Source of the DNA: Saccoglossus kowalevskii
Lineage: Eukaryota > Hemichordata > Enteropneusta > Harrimaniidae
DNA: 26,685 bases
Direction of reading: 5' to 3'
Assembly (NCBI RefSeq): GCF_000003605.2
Contig: NW_003147272.1
Span: 386,332-413,016, forward strand
The position numbers and the translations under genes are program-made. Below, one piece after another: positions 10,150 to 22,994 of the stretch (position 1 is the stretch's first letter; every line of letters begins with the position of its first letter). Under the pieces are notes generated by a model. That model did no database searches. It saw nothing but the letters and a program-made list of their open reading frames with translations, and was not told the origin of the DNA.

Positions 10150-10575
10150 GGCCTCGGTAAGTGCGCGTCAGAGCCACGTGACGTGTTTTTTCCCTTTCTA
10201 TCTCGTCATCGAGTCTACTATTCCAAGGGTGTTCTATGAGTTTCATGGTTATATGCCGTAACCTGGTTATATGATCAATGAGATCAAGGAACCCATAACT
10301 CTGAATATGCGACAAATTGAATACAAATTAAACCACGCATATTCGCAGCGACAATTTGATTGGATAACTCGCGACAGTCGATCGATGGATAGGACAGATA
10401 AACCTATCGCATATTGTGGTTTTTATACACCGTAACCACCACGTTACCATGGTTACATAGTTTGAGGGAACAATGAATGAGATCGACGGGAGATGAACAA
10501 ACACTATTTGAGAGTCGAAAACAAGTCGTGGGGTTCTCTTGCTCCAAACGAGATATAAGCGACCATTTGTATGTT
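10150..10575. mobile_element. foldback (MITE-like) element, copy 2
   Basis: The right arm (about 10441-10575) aligns without a gap to 8001-8090 of copy 1 at 10481-10570, about 60 of 90 identical, including GACGGGAG, AACACTATTT, TTCTCT, GCTC and AACGAGAT at equal spacing. The left arm (about 10150-10271) matches in reverse: ATAACCAGGTTACGG (reverse of 10256-10270) against ATAACCAGGGTTACCG at 7967-7982, then the GGAATAG block and the GAAAA-CACG-GGCTCT region. A loop of about 170 bases (10272-10440) is absent from copy 1. The loop holds its own 9-bp inverted repeat, GAATATGCG and CGCATATTC, at 10303-10311 and 10336-10344. The left arm carries CACGTG at 10175-10180. No coding capacity; termini not resolved. 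Confidence 0.5.
10175..10180. promoter_or_regulatory. E-box GCCACGTGAC
   Basis: A canonical USF/MITF/TFEB-type E-box, immediately followed by another ACGTG. It lies inside the left arm of foldback copy 2; the corresponding arm positions of copy 1 carry a related but non-CACGTG sequence (GGCCACGAGAC), so the site may have arisen within the repeat. Confidence 0.3.
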
Positions 10576-11460
10576 ATCAGAACGTTTCGTACGTTTATCC
10601 GTCCTATGATCCGCTAACCATACGATGCTACTAAACATGCCTATGTGTTTCCTAAGTCAACGCTTTCAGAATTTGTATAGTTTGTCATACGTCCATCATA
10701 ACAAATTGATTGTCGACAAAACTTAGTTGAAGGTCGTTTACGAGTTGACCGAAAATCAAATCTGGAAGTTACCACGTTAGTGAGTTATTTACTGGTCAAA
10801 ATCTGCCTACGTATTGCGTAGTTCAATTTATTATTTGTCGTCACTACAATAAATGTCGTCACGCATTGCTGTTCGAATAGTTCTATGGACGCCCACTGAA
10901 CACATCTATCTAACCTAGGAATTACGTAATGTTCGAAGTTCGCTTGGATACATAAGCGCACACCAGTTCCTGGCACGATAAACTATGCAAATTTATTTTG
11001 ATTTATGATAATAACTTACCACCAACATTGACAGTCATATCTGCTTGTATCAGCGTGTACTCATATACAAATGGTGTGTGAGTGGTGAAACCGTCAGTGG
11101 TGAAACTCCCTTACCGGGTAGGTTTAGAAAATAGTTAATCAAATTACCCCAGGCACCAAATATGATTTATTTGACTAAATGTATAAATCTAGATGTGCCA
11201 AAATTGCGGATATTATATTGAAAGACGTTTATAGTTACCGTGACAACAAACGGCTCAATGAAAACTGAAGCTGAAGCGACGTTCTCAAATAAAGGCGTTC
11301 TGTCAAATCTTACAGTACACAACATAACTTACAGAAATTTTTTATAGAGGTATCATAAAAATATATAACTCACTCAGGAGAATCAAGAAAAAAAAAGAAA
11401 ATTTCTCAAATCGTGTAGCAGTCACACTACTATATTGACCGATAGCATCGATTGCTTTTC
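10576..11460. other. spacer with a small tandem duplication
   Basis: No supported gene. AGTGGTGAAAC is repeated with a 15-base period at 11081-11091 and 11096-11106. The rest is AT-rich sequence with chance frames only. Confidence 0.5.
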
Positions 11461-11462
11461 AG

Positions 11463-11623
11463 TTACCGCTACTCAAAGCCAATTGACACCACCGTTACGC
11501 AAGCAACAATCGCGGCGTACATCAGACAAAACATATCAACTATATTGGCTCGTTTTTATCACCGTTGATAACATTATCAATTATGTATATTTTATGAGAG
11601 TCATTAAAATAACCATTCTCCAG
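11463..11623 (+). CDS. candidate internal exon, product unknown
   Basis: A pyrimidine-rich acceptor (ATTGCTTTTCAG, ending 11462) and a donor (CTCCAG then GTGTAAAC, from 11624) bracket 161 bases that stay open in one plus-strand frame. The peptide starts with a polar, basic stretch (SQLTPPLRKQQSRRTSDK) and continues into a hydrophobic, possibly membrane-spanning part (YWLVFITVDNIINYVYF). I recognise no family. The acceptor is good and the donor moderate. Frame length is within chance, so this stays a candidate. Confidence 0.18.
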
Positions 11624-11773
11624 GTGTAAACCTTTCAAGGATATTATATTTAAACTCATTTCAAATGCATGCTATTTTTTATGATTACTTCACACTCGAT
11701 CATAAAGGCGAAAATGGTACCATTAGGTGTAAGTAATCTATGATATTCATTGCAGCAGTCGTTGAAATGTATG

Positions 11774-11785
11774 TGACGTCATTGG
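11774..11785. promoter_or_regulatory. CRE fused to inverted CCAAT box
   Basis: TGACGTCA runs directly into ATTGG, sharing one base. A CRE and an inverted CCAAT box also lie ten bases apart at 9659-9680. CREB/ATF next to NF-Y is a known promoter pairing; binding here is inferred. Downstream lie two TTTCAGATTG repeats (about 11791-11818) with a T-tract, which also resemble 3' splice sites. Confidence 0.35.
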
Positions 11786-14700
11786 TTTTATTTCAGATTG
11801 TATTTTTTTTTCAGATTGAAAATTATATCTTTGTATATTATTAAGGGTTGGGTTGGATTGGTCTGTAGATTAGATTGATGACATTTAAGTTCTTAAAATC
11901 TCCGAATCAATAATTTGTTGTTTTTTTGGTATTGTGTAAGAGAATATGCTGCTGTTAACATAGACGCAGAGCCATAGACAGTCGGATCCTTAAAATTGAG
12001 TGTTTGTTTTTTACACACATTGTCCAAATTTTGTAGCTCTTGAACACTAAGGTACACATGAGTATTTATGTATAGGATAAAGCCCAAGTATGAGAACTTA
12101 TCTGATATACAAAGTGCGACCCAAGGTGAAAGGTCGAGGACGTAGACATGTTATCGCTGAGAGGACTTTATATCCAAGAAGAGACCGAGTGGGAGGCTTA
12201 ACTGACTAAAAATCCATGCTCTAATCCATCTATAGATATAAATAAATTTCGCGGATATTCTTGTACTTGAGGTTCTTCGACGAGTTGTACAAACTATTTC
12301 GAATGCAATTTATAAAGACGCATATTTCTAAATACAAGAAGTATAAAAGTCCTCGGACATTTGTTACACAGTGTGTGTATGAAGTGCGGAATTTGTTGTA
12401 CATGTTCGCATTTGAACCCAAATGCATGATCTGCTTAATGGTCATCATATGAAAATCTATGATCTAACTTAACAAAAATGATACAGCTAAAATTCTGCTT
12501 AGCACAGTGAACTTATTACATATTACATATTTGATGTCAAGTGATTCGAATAACAGTGGTAGACCAAATGTGTATACAAGTCTTAAACAAGATTTGACTC
12601 GGGAAAACATTTAGTGTTTATAAAGTCCGGTAATGGAGCAATCTAATTGGTCGAAATGCACTAGGTGTGATAATGAGTGTTCTGTTATGCAATAATAAAG
12701 ATGTTCCCTAAAAAACTGTAACTGGCTGCTAGAATAACTAATTTGCTAATTTTCCCACTCAGTGCATTTCTTTTGAAACATGTTCATAAATTGCCTTAGG
12801 TATATGTATACAACCTGTACAATCATATAGAACGTTGAGTGGTAATTCGGGTGTGTTTTTCAGTATGTTTTACTTGTTATATAATTATAGTTAAATCATT
12901 CTTTCCCAATTGTTTAAAATACAGCATGCTTCAGGGAGTTCATTCATCGATAACCCAATGTACTTGAAGTTTTTTTTCTGTTCTAACCTACCCTTCACAA
13001 GAAGAATATATTTCATCTATATGTATATCATCTAGTGTTTTCGTATTTGCGCATAATTAATAAAATTGGAAATGTTAAGTGTTCCGAGCTAACGCTAACA
13101 TATTTTTGTAAGCTTAGAACTGGAGACCATACATACTGAGTTTGACGTGTTTCCCTTCTGTGCAATAAGTGTTTGGTTGCATACCAAAAGAGAACTGAAA
13201 TCGATTTGCCGACCATAGAATAAATAAACATGACAATGACTATGACATTAACACCCAGATCGTGTTGTGTTTGCGATTGTGAGTGACAGAAAAGAGATAT
13301 AACGAGGTTGTAAATTAGTAAATACGTCACGTTCTGTCAGTTTTGTGTGGGTACTTGATATGGTATATTTGCAAAACAAAACAATTGACAGCCGTCTGTC
13401 TCAATAATTATTACGAACACCGCACGTACACCGGATGACAATATTCTCAAGTTCACAGCTCGAGCACTTAAAGGCGAAGAATCTGAATAAACCAGTGAAT
13501 TAATTGTTAAAACAGTAAATGATAGAATAATGATTAACGTCAACATACCATTATCAGCAAGTCTCAAAGTGACCACTGATACGGACTTTGTTAAGTTGAT
13601 AAAATATTAAAAAGCTAAACAAAATGAAACCATCTAGCGGTTATGTGCACTTTGTAGAATATGTCAAAATGTTAAATTTCAAAAATAACAATCTGTGCAA
13701 CTTTATGCGAGAATGTATTCATATTGCGGAAATTGTGGTATATCATGATATTTGATGTATTAAGGAATGTGTGGTTATTTGCAGTATTTACGTACATTGC
13801 GGTGTGTTCTGACTAATGTGGCATTCAGCAGTTTGTTGCAAAATAGGCTACACCCTTTTCAAGAATCATATATTGCGTGGTAAGAGCCGCGTGTCCCATA
13901 ATAAGATATGGGGAATATTTGTGTAATCCAAGAGATAACTCAGAATTATTGAATATAAAAGATTTGAATAACGCAATAATGCATTTCCCCAAATTAAAAA
14001 AAAAAACAGTATTACATAATCACCAGTAGTTTTCGATAATTCAATAACCTTCCTGAAAATTGTATTACCATAGACATATTATTAAACATATACCATATAA
14101 GGTTATTGGTTAGTATGCTCTGTATACACATTTGTACTTTGCAGTGACCTCCTAGTGAGCATAGGCGGTTCTTCGTGCAGTGCGGAATCGTGCGTATTCT
14201 ATCTTCCCCGGGGCCGAGGGAAACACAAATATCTGCATGCCATGCCAATACTAAATTAAACCACATAGGTAATATCCGGACGTAACACGTAATATCCGCT
14301 TGTGAGATCCCTGGCGTTAATATGTTTTACCCCAATGGGACATATAAACTATAGCGTCTCAAATATTGCACCTTCTACGTTTCATGTGAATATGACGCGA
14401 ATAGCACAGCTTTTTGAAGGCTAAGTAATTGGCATAGCTCCAAAGGTGGAAACATGTTTTAAACGTGTCGGTGGTAATGGTGTTTTGGCACGTATCGAGG
14501 TGCGCCAGACAAAGTTAATAATTAAAACACCGGATGAACGGACTGCTGAGCAACAGGTCACTCGTATAATTGCCCGCTCATCATACTGTTCTAATATTTC
14601 AAATCACTTATTAAAGATAGATAAATATACGACATGGAAACAAAATTTCAAAAACCACATAAATTAGTGTGGAGCAGAATTAACATTTGGTATTATCATT

Positions 14701-17677
14701 GTACCAGCTGCCCGAAATACAGACCTGCGAATAAAATAAAATAACTAACAAGATCGACATTATAAGCCTTCTAAGCCTACTGAGCTAACGTGATTATGTA
14801 TAAAAGCTTATAATGCTCACCGAAACGAGAAGAAATATATGTATTGCAATAAGTGCACACTTTAAAACAATTAATTAGGCTACGCTTCGTAATTCATCTT
14901 AGATGATGAATGGCTAAGTATTTATCGATCTATATCCCAAGGGTTTGCCGTCCGGTATTGCCTCAATATCTCCAAATGACCCATACAATATTAATTAGCC
15001 CCAGCTATAGTTGTGAGGTTAACGTATATATTTAGTGTATCTTATCTTCGCTGCAACAGTGTACTGTTTGAGATAAAAACAAACAATGTAATAAAATTAA
15101 AATGCCATTATCGACTATTGACCCTTAATATTCCTTGGCTCTTGAAATGACGTGCACTCAAAGTTTACAAACGGACAAAGACAAATTGCGCCTCTGTGGC
15201 AAGGCATACAGATGTGCGTTGTTTGGCTAATCTACATGAATATATATTTTGTTTTGTGTTTACTCAAAAATAGACAATTCGGTGTACATTTCGCAGTGTT
15301 CGACAGACACATTTGGAAATGACTTATTAGGTATTAATGGTGTCTGTCTGTATGTCAAATGTGAGAAAATGCAATACATTCAATGGGGATAAAAACAGAA
15401 CGCACGAAAAGACACATTACGTCACCGTCATTTTCCCAGTCGTATTATGCATGAAATGAATCAATGATACCACTCACATTTGGGTTCAATTTAACAGTAT
15501 GGATCATGTAATCAGTTCTTTCCTCGTCATTCAGACTCGGATGACTACAATGTGACAATTCCTATGACATTCGTCGAAATAAGAAGGAAATAGTGGAAGA
15601 ATTGCACACGATTAAACACATTGCTTTAATCACTCAATAAACTGAGACAGAACTTTTCTTCTTTAGGGCAAACTTCAAATATTACGGCACCATATACATA
15701 TTATTTGGTCAGATTGTATGTGGACATTATATGGCGTTGGGACAGGTATTAGTCTCAAGTCGGCAAACTATATTATACGGCTATATGAAACACCTGGCAG
15801 GTAGCCAACTGAGGCGATAATAAAAATAGTGTTTTTCTGATCATTCATTAGGTATCTATTTATATGTTAGATTTATGGTCAGTTCGTTATCTGTCATGGA
15901 ACAGTTCACCACAGTAATCTTAACGAATTGGTCCCATTTCACACCTCACGAGAAATGATAAATTATGCTAGTATAAAAATATCTGACTCGCATAGCAGAA
16001 ACGTACACGCTAAACAACACGCATTCTGCAATTAACATATGTGTATTTGTCTATTTTATAGCACAATACATGGTATAGGTAGATAGACATAAATTATTTT
16101 TGTTTTGCGATTGGCATTGTATGTTTTATATAGCGATTATTTGTGAACTGAAAAACGTTCTGTTTTATGATATAAGCAATAGCTTTCGTTGGCGGTAACA
16201 ATAAAATACTCACATGCGCCTGTTTTTTTCAATTATTGGTACGTATTGGTAACGGTACATAATATCACCGGGTTGTAATTTCCCTATTTCTGATGATATC
16301 TCAAATTTGATAAATATAATAACAATTAAATTAAATGGCAGTGAAAATATATGGTTTTACAGTACACATTTGGATAGATCACTATTCCATCAACAGTTTA
16401 ACAGTTTAAAACGGGTTGTTGAATAATGATTTGTTTTGGCATGTTGATATACGTGAAACATAAAATTCAATCAACATAGCCGAAATTTGCATGTTGTTAA
16501 ATATCAAATTAACCGGACTGGGGCAGTAAATATTTATGGCGATCTTTTTACCACCCCCTCTAGAGTCCTTTCCTGTTTATCATATTTATATGTGCGAATG
16601 ACAAATAAACTAGCAGGTAGGCATATATTACAATCTACTCTCTAATAAGTAATTGGTTTGACATGTCAAAGGTCGCGTTATAGAGTTCGCCTACTTCACA
16701 TTCGGTTCAAACGGCTTGGAACACTGTGCACTTTTGAGTGAACTTTAATGAAAAACAAAATGAATTCTCATTTGCGAAGAAACTATTACTCCAGTCAACA
16801 AAAGTGCCCATCTGGCTCTGATTTTCCAACAGGATTGAATTTACAAAAAACAAAGCACGTTTCACGACTCACTTGAATTCAAGCCATGTGTTCTGCTTCG
16901 AGCAATGTATCACGTGACAGTACAACACCATAGACAGACAGGAAGTTCAATTTGTCCTACTTAATCGATCGTCTTGAAAAAAAAATGCTTATCTTGAAAA
17001 CTATTTGCAATTATCGCAAAAGAGGAGTGGTTCTATGAATAATTATGCACAATCGCTAGGTTTTAATGTATAACAATCACCTGCAGGGAAAATAAACAAA
17101 CAATTAAACATCATGCAGCGTACATGTATGTTTGTCCAAATGTTGGTATTAATTTGGCCCGACTCAAATTTCATAAGTAAACTATTCAGTACAACTAGCC
17201 TTTTACTTTTTCAAAAGATGTCCTTTGTATTCAAAGAACAAACATTCACAGTTATAGAGAATTTATTATATGTAATAACTTTTGTATTTGCTTCTGGCCA
17301 TTGCTTATATTATTTTCTAAATGCCCGTTCAGTGCCAGTTTAGTGTGTGAGTTTTCTACGTTTTTTGCAAACTATGAATTCATGCCACACATAAAGCACG
17401 GAATATTGAGGGTCGATAATTTAAATTGTATTACATTGTTTGTTTTTGTTTTGTTTTTATCTCAAACTACTGAAGTTTTAGTCAAGATAAGATACACTAA
17501 CAGTATACGTTAAGTTAATCTCACTGCTACAGCTGGGCTAAATAACATTTTATGCGTCGTTTGAAGATAGCGATGAATGACCAGATTGGAAACCCCAAGA
17601 CAATACTTTGATAAAATCCCCACGGGAAGGAAATGATCGATGTACCGATATGCCAATATAGTCCGTTGCGATATAAA
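11786..17677. other. long spacer with no supported gene
   Basis: I see no convincing exon, RNA gene or mobile element in these 5.9 kb. Local points: a G+C-richer stretch at about 14140-14230 with an open, cysteine-containing minus-strand frame (VSLGPGEDRIRTIPHC), not recognised; an A-run near 13997-14007; a 14-base perfect palindrome, TTTGACATGTCAAA, at 16657-16670; a 10-base-period TATTGGTA pair at 16234-16251; and an E-box, TCACGTGAC, at 16910-16918. Two adjacent minus-strand frames at 13028-13576 are hydrophobic but unremarkable. Confidence 0.5.
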
Positions 17678-17716
17678 ACAATTGGGGAACAGAAATGTTA
17701 TTTGCTGTAGTCTTAA
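17678..17716 (+). repeat. dispersed repeat family 2, copy 2
   Basis: ACAATTGGGGAACA (17678-17691) is followed after 15 bases by GTAGTCTTAA (17707-17716), matching copy 1 at 2812-2852 in order and orientation. Similarity fades on both sides, so only a core of about 40 bases can be claimed. Confidence 0.55.
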
Positions 17717-20700
17717 GTTCTCGGAATATGAATATAGTTCAGTTTTTATTTATGTTTCGTGATTATTATCATGAAATTTACTTACATTGAATAAAAAAAA
17801 TAGGGCGAGATAAATGTTGCATAGGTACTCAATATACTTTTGTCAGTTATCATTATGAGTCATCTTTATTGGAATCGAGAACAACTGCTTATCGCAATGA
17901 GCTAATGATCATTATAGTCAAATCTCGCGATAAAAACATAAAACAGTAGCATTGATTGAGGGATATCGAATGTTGTGGTGGTTTAATTCAACCCGCATAA
18001 GTCCACCACTCCTACACGGTGTATGTGCAATGTGGTTTCAGAGAAAATGTCATACGCACGACGTATCTCACTTAGGATATTAATTATACATAATATAATT
18101 ACTGGTACCAGTTACAACTGATACATTCGTTACATGCACAAATACATCAGTTGTTCACAAGAACGCCGAGTAAAAAAGTTTTAGTGTAATTTATGTTATA
18201 TTAAGTCATTAGCATATTTAAGGAACCAACATTACAACATTAAATGGCGATAACTAATTCATTATTCCATATACCAGTAAATTATCTCGTGTTTAGTTGT
18301 TTTGATTCACAAGTCATGGTTAGGTTACAATTGTTGAGTTTCAACGAATGTTTGTACAATATGTGTGTTTCACTATTCGCTTGTAATCCAACAACAAGAA
18401 AGAATTGCATCATATATGCGCACGTTACGTTAATTATGTTTCGCGATCAGATTCAAAATGGGTGACATGCGGTCATTACAAACACTATCAGGTCAATTAT
18501 TGAGCACCATATTTCAAAGGAATATTGTTAAACAGACATATGGCAATGGCCTAGCCCGTTATTTTATTATCACGATGGCTCTATGTGCCCAATCTACGTG
18601 TTTTATCGCTCAAACTGGGATAGGTTTGTTCACATTTTCTGTAATTTTGTAATTCTATTTTTATGTTGGACAAAACAAACAAAATGTGACATCATTCTGA
18701 TCACAAAATTTGATAATTCTGCAACATTTTATGTTCTGACCATATTCTTTGCTTTCTAATGACCACTAAATTGGTGCATTTTTACCACGACGCATGGAGA
18801 CCAATATGTAGATTCGACAACTCAATGCATTTATTTTCAAAAGTCACGATTTTATGGTAAATTAATTCATTCTATCAATTGCTTATTGCATTCGCTGTCT
18901 TCAAAATGCGCGCGCAAAGCATTTTGAAAATATGGTATTATTATGTAATTACTTTGAACGATATGAAACATAAAATCAGAAAAAATGATCAAAAGTGTGC
19001 CCCGGCTACTGGTTTCGGGACGGGCATCATATGCTTTTACCAGACTAAATTGATATACAGACACAGATTGCTGTGTTCATATATTTTAACGATCCATCCA
19101 TTTCTCAAACATACTTTGGTTTAAAGTAGAAACACATTCTTTTCACTATGTTCTAAATATGTATGGTATTCGGAGGATTCTACTTGATACTACCGAGTGG
19201 ATACCAGTCTTCCTCTAAAATCACACACTCATTTGTTAATACAATCTTTCTTCCAGGATCATTTTTGAACGTGACTTTTATTCCCTCAGATAAAATATCT
19301 AATGCATGCATCACTAGATGTAAATCCTATCCCTATTATTCTTTGTATAGTATACTGCATTTATTTAGGTATGACGACAGTCGTAGTTATTCATATTCGA
19401 GTACACGTGACTTTTATCACTGAATCGACTACTGAGGGGGTTTGTTTGAAATTTGTTTTGGTGCAAGTGAAGTTAATACGTTTTTCAATTCAGTCCATAC
19501 ACGCGAAACAACAATAGTTTTGAGAACGGCGACCAGCTGCGACTCGTGTGCCAATTATAAATCGGTATAAATCATCTCGAGTTGGCTTGAAATGTATAAA
19601 CCTAACAAACAGAATTAAACAAGCATATGTGTTCGACTCGATACACTCTGCTGAAACGAGTCTCTGGCACGTCTTGACACGCAGTCCGTTAACAATCAAA
19701 ACACAGTGTTTGTGTTAATACAAAAAGATATAACAAATAATTATTGTCCCCATGTAGTAGACATCATTTTAAAACTCCAACCCCCCCTAGACGAGATGCC
19801 AAACTCACTAAAACAATATTATGACCAGTCTCTTGGAACAATATAATTGGAATCACGGTGTGTTCGCATCTAACGTTAGTAATGCGATGTGTGTGATCTT
19901 GAGTAGCTTCAGTTTGATTTCGTCATCGTCTGTGAGCGATGTGTAGACTGTTTAGTGAACAAACCAAGTTGTGAGTCAATAACATTTATTGGAATTTGTT
20001 ATAAACGCATAAGCATATTTTTGTTCCATCGCAATTTTGACATGCGACAGTTTGTATTAATGATAGGTGAAATGGTAAACATCTCACCGGATATTGATAA
20101 TAGCATTACGAGTTATGACATCTCATAACGGCTAATTTAATGCGCCATCATTCGTTAGATCGCTGGGAGCAGGAATATAGGCCCTCGTTCGTTAACAAGG
20201 AATATATTTAGATTCATCTTTGTGAAAACTATGGGTAATATAAAAAACACACAATACACCCCGTGTAAAACAAAACAAAAATCAATTCGACTAGTTCTTG
20301 GTTGTTCAGCACTTACCAACACGTGATTCAAGTCGTACGAAACGGATGCATTGATTGCGACCAATTACTGTCACCTTCGCCCGGCCTAATCGACAGTCAA
20401 CACGTACTTTGCTTCACCTGGAATCAAAGCGCTGCGGGGAAATCTCCGGGATATCCATTCGTGACAGTAACAGCTGAATCCACACCACTTTCAAGGTCCA
20501 TACAATGAGCGCTGTGTGGGACCATGATTTATTAGCGCTATGAATCTAGCTGGAAATATGTCAAACGATCGATTTGTTTGCTGGACATGAGTATAAATAG
20601 GTTGACAATAAAAAAAAACACTGCTATATATTTGTTCAATTGTCATGTTAATGTTCGAGCTGGCATTTTGAATGAAATGGTTCGCTTATTCTAGGCATCT

Positions 20701-22190
20701 AAAAATTATTTTAAAATAAAAAAATAATGAATAATGGCAAAATAATGAAGGACTGAAGTTGGTAGCACCGGGTACTATGGGGCTTGACATGGATTAAATG
20801 AATGGTCATTAGCGAGTATACGGGGAGGGTATGGGATGGGTCATTATGCGGATGCGGGGATAATGGTTGGAATGAAAAACACCCTTCTTTGCAGTAGCAT
20901 CATTACCTCACGGAGCAATATGAATAATGATCATCAAGGGCTTAAAATTCGCTTTTTTATTTCTGCTAAGATTAAAAGATAATAATATATCTGCATCTTA
21001 AAAATACGTTATAAATTCCAGCTTCTCAGTTTGGGAAGTAAAATGATCGGATGGACGGGGACGATAACTATGTATATATGACAACATATATACGTGGAAT
21101 ATAGTATTGAGTATATATAAGTAAATTGCGACGGTGAATGCAATGGTAGAACGTTGTATCTAGTTGGTTATCGATACAGATCGCTGTATTTTGAACACCG
21201 GGTGTTTACACAAACCAACTTTCATTATTTCCACACAAAAAACATTAATAGTTCTTCATGATCATAAATCGACGGAAATAATGCACGTTTTATTTTGTTT
21301 TCCCTAAAAGAAAATGTGTTTTTCTCAAAAGCACGTAATTCAATTTAATAGTTTATTTAAAACTCGAGAAGTCTTATCCTCTGTGGACACGTGGTTCATG
21401 AGAATGTTTTGTATCGGCTGTGTATTTAGTGCTTCTCAATTTCGCTGTTTTTTCTGGCACTGTAAAATCTTTACACGTATACCCGTCCCAGTGGTATTGG
21501 AAGTATATTGATTGTATAATGTACCGCTGTCATAAACTCGGATCAGTGTAATGTTATTTACTGGTAATACCCCTGAATTTAAAACTGTGTGTATAATGAA
21601 CATATTACGCGAACTTAGGGCCATGCCACACACTAAATCTCAAAAAAAAAAAAAAGCCCTACGCCTTAATCTCCAACTGGAAAGTGGGAAATACAAGACG
21701 TGAAAAACACATCACTTTGTGAACAAACTACTTAAAATAACTTCATGTGGAATTTTCACTCGCGACCTGGAACATAGCTCTACACCGCGCCGTGTTTGTA
21801 AATGACCTGCGACGCGGTTTTCAACGCGTGTGGACAATTGCATGCTGAATGTGTCTTAATAGAAATTAAGGAACAACAACATTTACATAACATTGGGGAT
21901 ATTAACGTCTGTATCTGTATTTCTAAATGATATGCTTCATCAAGTAGACTTATATTTGAATGAAACACAAATATATCAGCCTAAATTCCAGTACCAATTT
22001 GATATGTTTTGTCCATGTATACGTCATAATATTATACAATGATGTCCCACGTACGACTACGCTGTTGTGATAAGTTATATTTACATAAACTCGCCAAAAA
22101 CTAATCTGTGAAAACAACCTGAGCAAGCGAACGTCACGTAAGATAGAGGTCAAACACGTAGTTGCTGCTAAACAATCGAAACAACGAAAT
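17717..22190. other. long spacer with no supported gene
   Basis: AT-rich spacer with chance frames only. Small structures: an 8-bp perfect hairpin TAATTATA/TATAATTA at 18081-18101 abutting the 12-base palindrome ACTGGTACCAGT (18101-18112); a G-rich stretch at about 20820-20870; a hairpin of about 13 bp with the loop ACAA at 21068-21097; AACACC-G-GGTGTT at 21194-21206; and an A14 run at 21642-21655. CACGTG occurs at 19404, 20320 and 21388. Palindromes of this size are expected by chance. Confidence 0.5.
21642..21655 (+). repeat. A14 homopolymer
   Basis: Fourteen consecutive A residues. No upstream sequence resembling a retroposed gene or tRNA-derived element is recognisable, so I cannot call it a retroposon tail. 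Confidence 0.8.
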
Positions 22191-22196
22191 TGCACT

Positions 22197-22451
22197 ATGT
22201 TTAAAGCGCGGTTGGTCATCGCTCAGCGCGTGTTCGAATTCCATGTAAATAAACAATGTATTTTACGTTGTATACGTCGCCATATCGAACAGGACGCGGC
22301 ACGACGACTGCCTCCCTTTAACGAAGCAGTAATCTGTTTAGACTCAAACAATCCAGCACGCGCGGTGCAGCAACACTCATTAGGAAAACGTGTACCAATA
22401 GTAGGGGTCAACACTCGGTTCAAAAGAAAAGTACATTTAGTCCTAGGTTGA
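22197..22451 (+). CDS. candidate ORF in a G+C-richer patch, 84 aa
   Basis: An ATG at 22197 opens an 84-residue basic frame ending in TGA, rich in arginine and lysine (for example RCIRRHIEQDAARR and TRFKRK), with a mixed, protein-like composition. The opposite strand is also open across almost the same span, which usually reflects local base composition and few stop triplets, not two genes. The patch from about 22130 to 22450 is visibly richer in G+C and CpG than its surroundings. I recognise no domain. It could be a small gene, a decayed exon, or chance. Confidence 0.15.
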   Translation: MFKARLVIAQRVFEFHVNKQCILRCIRRHIEQDAARRLPPFNEAVICLDSNNPARAVQQHSLGKRVPIVGVNTRFKRKVHLVLG

Positions 22452-22994
22452 GTCACCGCTTACGAAGAAAAATAATAACTGGCACGTATTTGCTATTTTA
22501 CGTATCCAGAGGCGATGAAATATCGATAACGCGGCAGCGTGCTATCAATTTAATTAAACAGACAGCAGCATTAACACTTCGGTAGCTTTATTTGATTAAC
22601 TCATATATTTTCCAAAGTGTTCATGAAGATGAACATTGAACAATATTTAGGTCAGAGCGCGTGATTGCTCAAATGTACACCCACTGCCAAAGAGGTAACC
22701 CAAAGTGTTATTGTACTTTCACGTACTAGGTTATTCGTAATAAACTCATTGTTGTGAGCTTGTTTGAACGGTTGGGAAAGAGTTTTTGTACTGCAAGTAT
22801 TAAATATCAATGTATTAAATATGCTATTATCGTTTGTTAATAATACTGGCGCTTAATACTGGATTTACTGCGGTACTTCGGCAGCGGTATATATGTCTGT
22901 AGATGTTCATTATAAATGTGATCCACTGATAAGTTGAAGGACGAATATCTCTTTCATATAGACGTTATCACGGCACCTCGACTTGTTTTGTCAG

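Noticed and set aside
16657-16670. Perfect 14-base palindrome TTTGACATGTCAAA
   Set aside because: About three palindromes of this length are expected by chance in a window of this size and composition.
21068-21097. Hairpin of about 13 bp with a four-base loop
   Set aside because: Low-complexity TATA-type stem with wobble pairs, too short for a microRNA precursor.
22868-22900. Resemblance to the 5' end of U6 snRNA (GGTACTTCGGCAGC then GTATATATG)
   Set aside because: Only the first 20 or so bases resemble U6; the internal ACAGAGA-type region and the T-run terminator are absent downstream.
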